Assembly (NCBI GenBank): GCA_050305975.1
Contig: JBNLGI010000059.1
Span: 1-18,203, forward strand
Direction of reading: 5' to 3'
From: Thiodiazotropha sp050305975
GTDB taxonomy: Bacteria; Pseudomonadota; Gammaproteobacteria; Chromatiales; Chromatiaceae
Length of the DNA: 18,203 bases
The notes below the pieces were generated by a model. The model did not search any database. It had not been told where the DNA came from and saw only the letters and a program-made list of their open reading frames with translations. This document shows positions 17,538-18,203 of this stretch, piece after piece. The position numbers and the translations under genes are program-made. Position 1 is the first letter of the stretch, and each line of letters opens with the position of its first letter.

Positions 17538-18203
17538 ATGTCCTCACGTAGAGAACTTGCCAATGCCATTCGTGCGCTGAGTATGGATGCGGTGCAGAAA
17601 GCCAATTCAGGTCACCCGGGCGCGCCCATGGGCATGGCCGACATCGCGGAAGTCTTGTGGAACGGCCACATGAAACACAACCCGTCCAACCCGAACTGGG
17701 CCGACCGCGATCGATTCGTCCTCTCCAACGGACATGGCTCCATGTTGATCTACTCGTTGCTGCACCTGACCGGCTACGAGCTGACCATCGATGATCTGAA
17801 AAATTTCCGTCAGCTCCACTCCCGGACCCCGGGGCATCCCGAATACGGCTACGCCCCCGGCGTCGAGACCACCACCGGTCCCCTAGGTCAGGGCATCACC
17901 AACGCGGTCGGTATGGCGTTGGCGGAGAAGACCCTGGCGGCCCAGTTCAACCGGCCGGGCCATGAGATCGTCGATCATCACACCTATGTGTTCCTGGGTG
18001 ACGGCTGCATGATGGAGGGTATCTCCCATGAGGCCTGTTCCCTGGCCGGTACCCTGGGCCTTGGCAAGCTGATTGCCTTCTGGGACGACAACGGCATCAG
18101 TATCGACGGCGAGACCGAAGGCTGGTTCACCGACGACACCGCGGGCCGATTCGAAGCCTACGGCTGGCATGTCATTCGTGACGTGGACGGCCACGACGCC
18201 GAC
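17538..18203 (+). CDS. tkt: Transketolase, 5' part (runs off the window)
   Basis: Transketolase moves two-carbon units between sugar phosphates with thiamine diphosphate. It serves the pentose phosphate pathway and, in autotrophs, the Calvin cycle. The 222 codons present, about one third of the usual 660, have no stop and align without gaps to E. coli TktA from MSSRRELANAIRAL. Visible elements are SGHPGAP with H26, FVLSNGHGSMLIY, TTTGPLGQG, and the thiamine-diphosphate motif starting GDGCMMEG (about 154) and ending in WDDNGIS. AGGAGG five bases upstream fixes the ATG at 17538. The gene is cut by the window edge, not broken. Downstream neighbours, such as gap and pgk in many relatives, cannot be seen. 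Confidence 0.97.
   Translation, partial: MSSRRELANAIRALSMDAVQKANSGHPGAPMGMADIAEVLWNGHMKHNPSNPNWADRDRFVLSNGHGSMLIYSLLHLTGYELTIDDLKNFRQLHSRTPGHPEYGYAPGVETTTGPLGQGITNAVGMALAEKTLAAQFNRPGHEIVDHHTYVFLGDGCMMEGISHEACSLAGTLGLGKLIAFWDDNGISIDGETEGWFTDDTAGRFEAYGWHVIRDVDGHDAD

Overview
The window is GC-rich chromosomal DNA of a gammaproteobacterium. The evidence is the gene order lpxC / DUF721 (DciA) / M23 peptidase / secA / argJ / Nudix-ThiE fusion, an E. coli-like LpxC and SecA, and an SAH riboswitch in front of ahcY, a class found mainly in beta- and gammaproteobacteria. A Chromatiales-like or sulfur-oxidiser-like bacterium is a reasonable guess, but no gene here proves it.

Layout. Positions 1-2570 hold lpxC (+), which ends in a strong terminator; a convergent dciA-like gene (-); and a membrane-anchored M23 peptidase (+) with its own terminator. 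Positions 2637-7605 form a tight + strand operon: secA, argJ and a Nudix-ThiE-like fusion, spaced by 3-4 bases. Positions 7660-8935 (-) hold hslO (Hsp33) followed by a small PilZ protein. Positions 9170-12614 (+) hold a two-gene unit: a membrane hybrid histidine kinase with two receiver modules, then a SpoT/MESH1-like HD protein fused to a probable CBS region and a HEPN-like C-terminus. Positions 12639-16533 (-) hold metK, ahcY and metF, the S-adenosylmethionine cycle. Positions 16701-18203 (+) hold a thioredoxin-fold protein and the 5' third of a transketolase gene that runs off the window.

How the genes work together. MetK makes SAM, AhcY removes the SAH left by methyl transfer, and MetF makes the methyl-folate that returns homocysteine to methionine. 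No methionine synthase gene lies in the window. The best regulatory feature is a complete SAH riboswitch (about 15064-15143, - strand). It begins a few bases after a good sigma70-type promoter. Its 3' end can pair perfectly over 8 bases with the ahcY start codon region, which gives a readable translational ON switch.

Most of the window is conserved housekeeping sequence. The parts least explained by known genes are the kinase/HD-CBS-HEPN pair, the hairpin-rich gap before metF, the long inverted repeat between metK and ahcY, and the degenerate ThiE half of the Nudix fusion. I saw no CRISPR array, tRNA, rRNA, transposase or phage gene.
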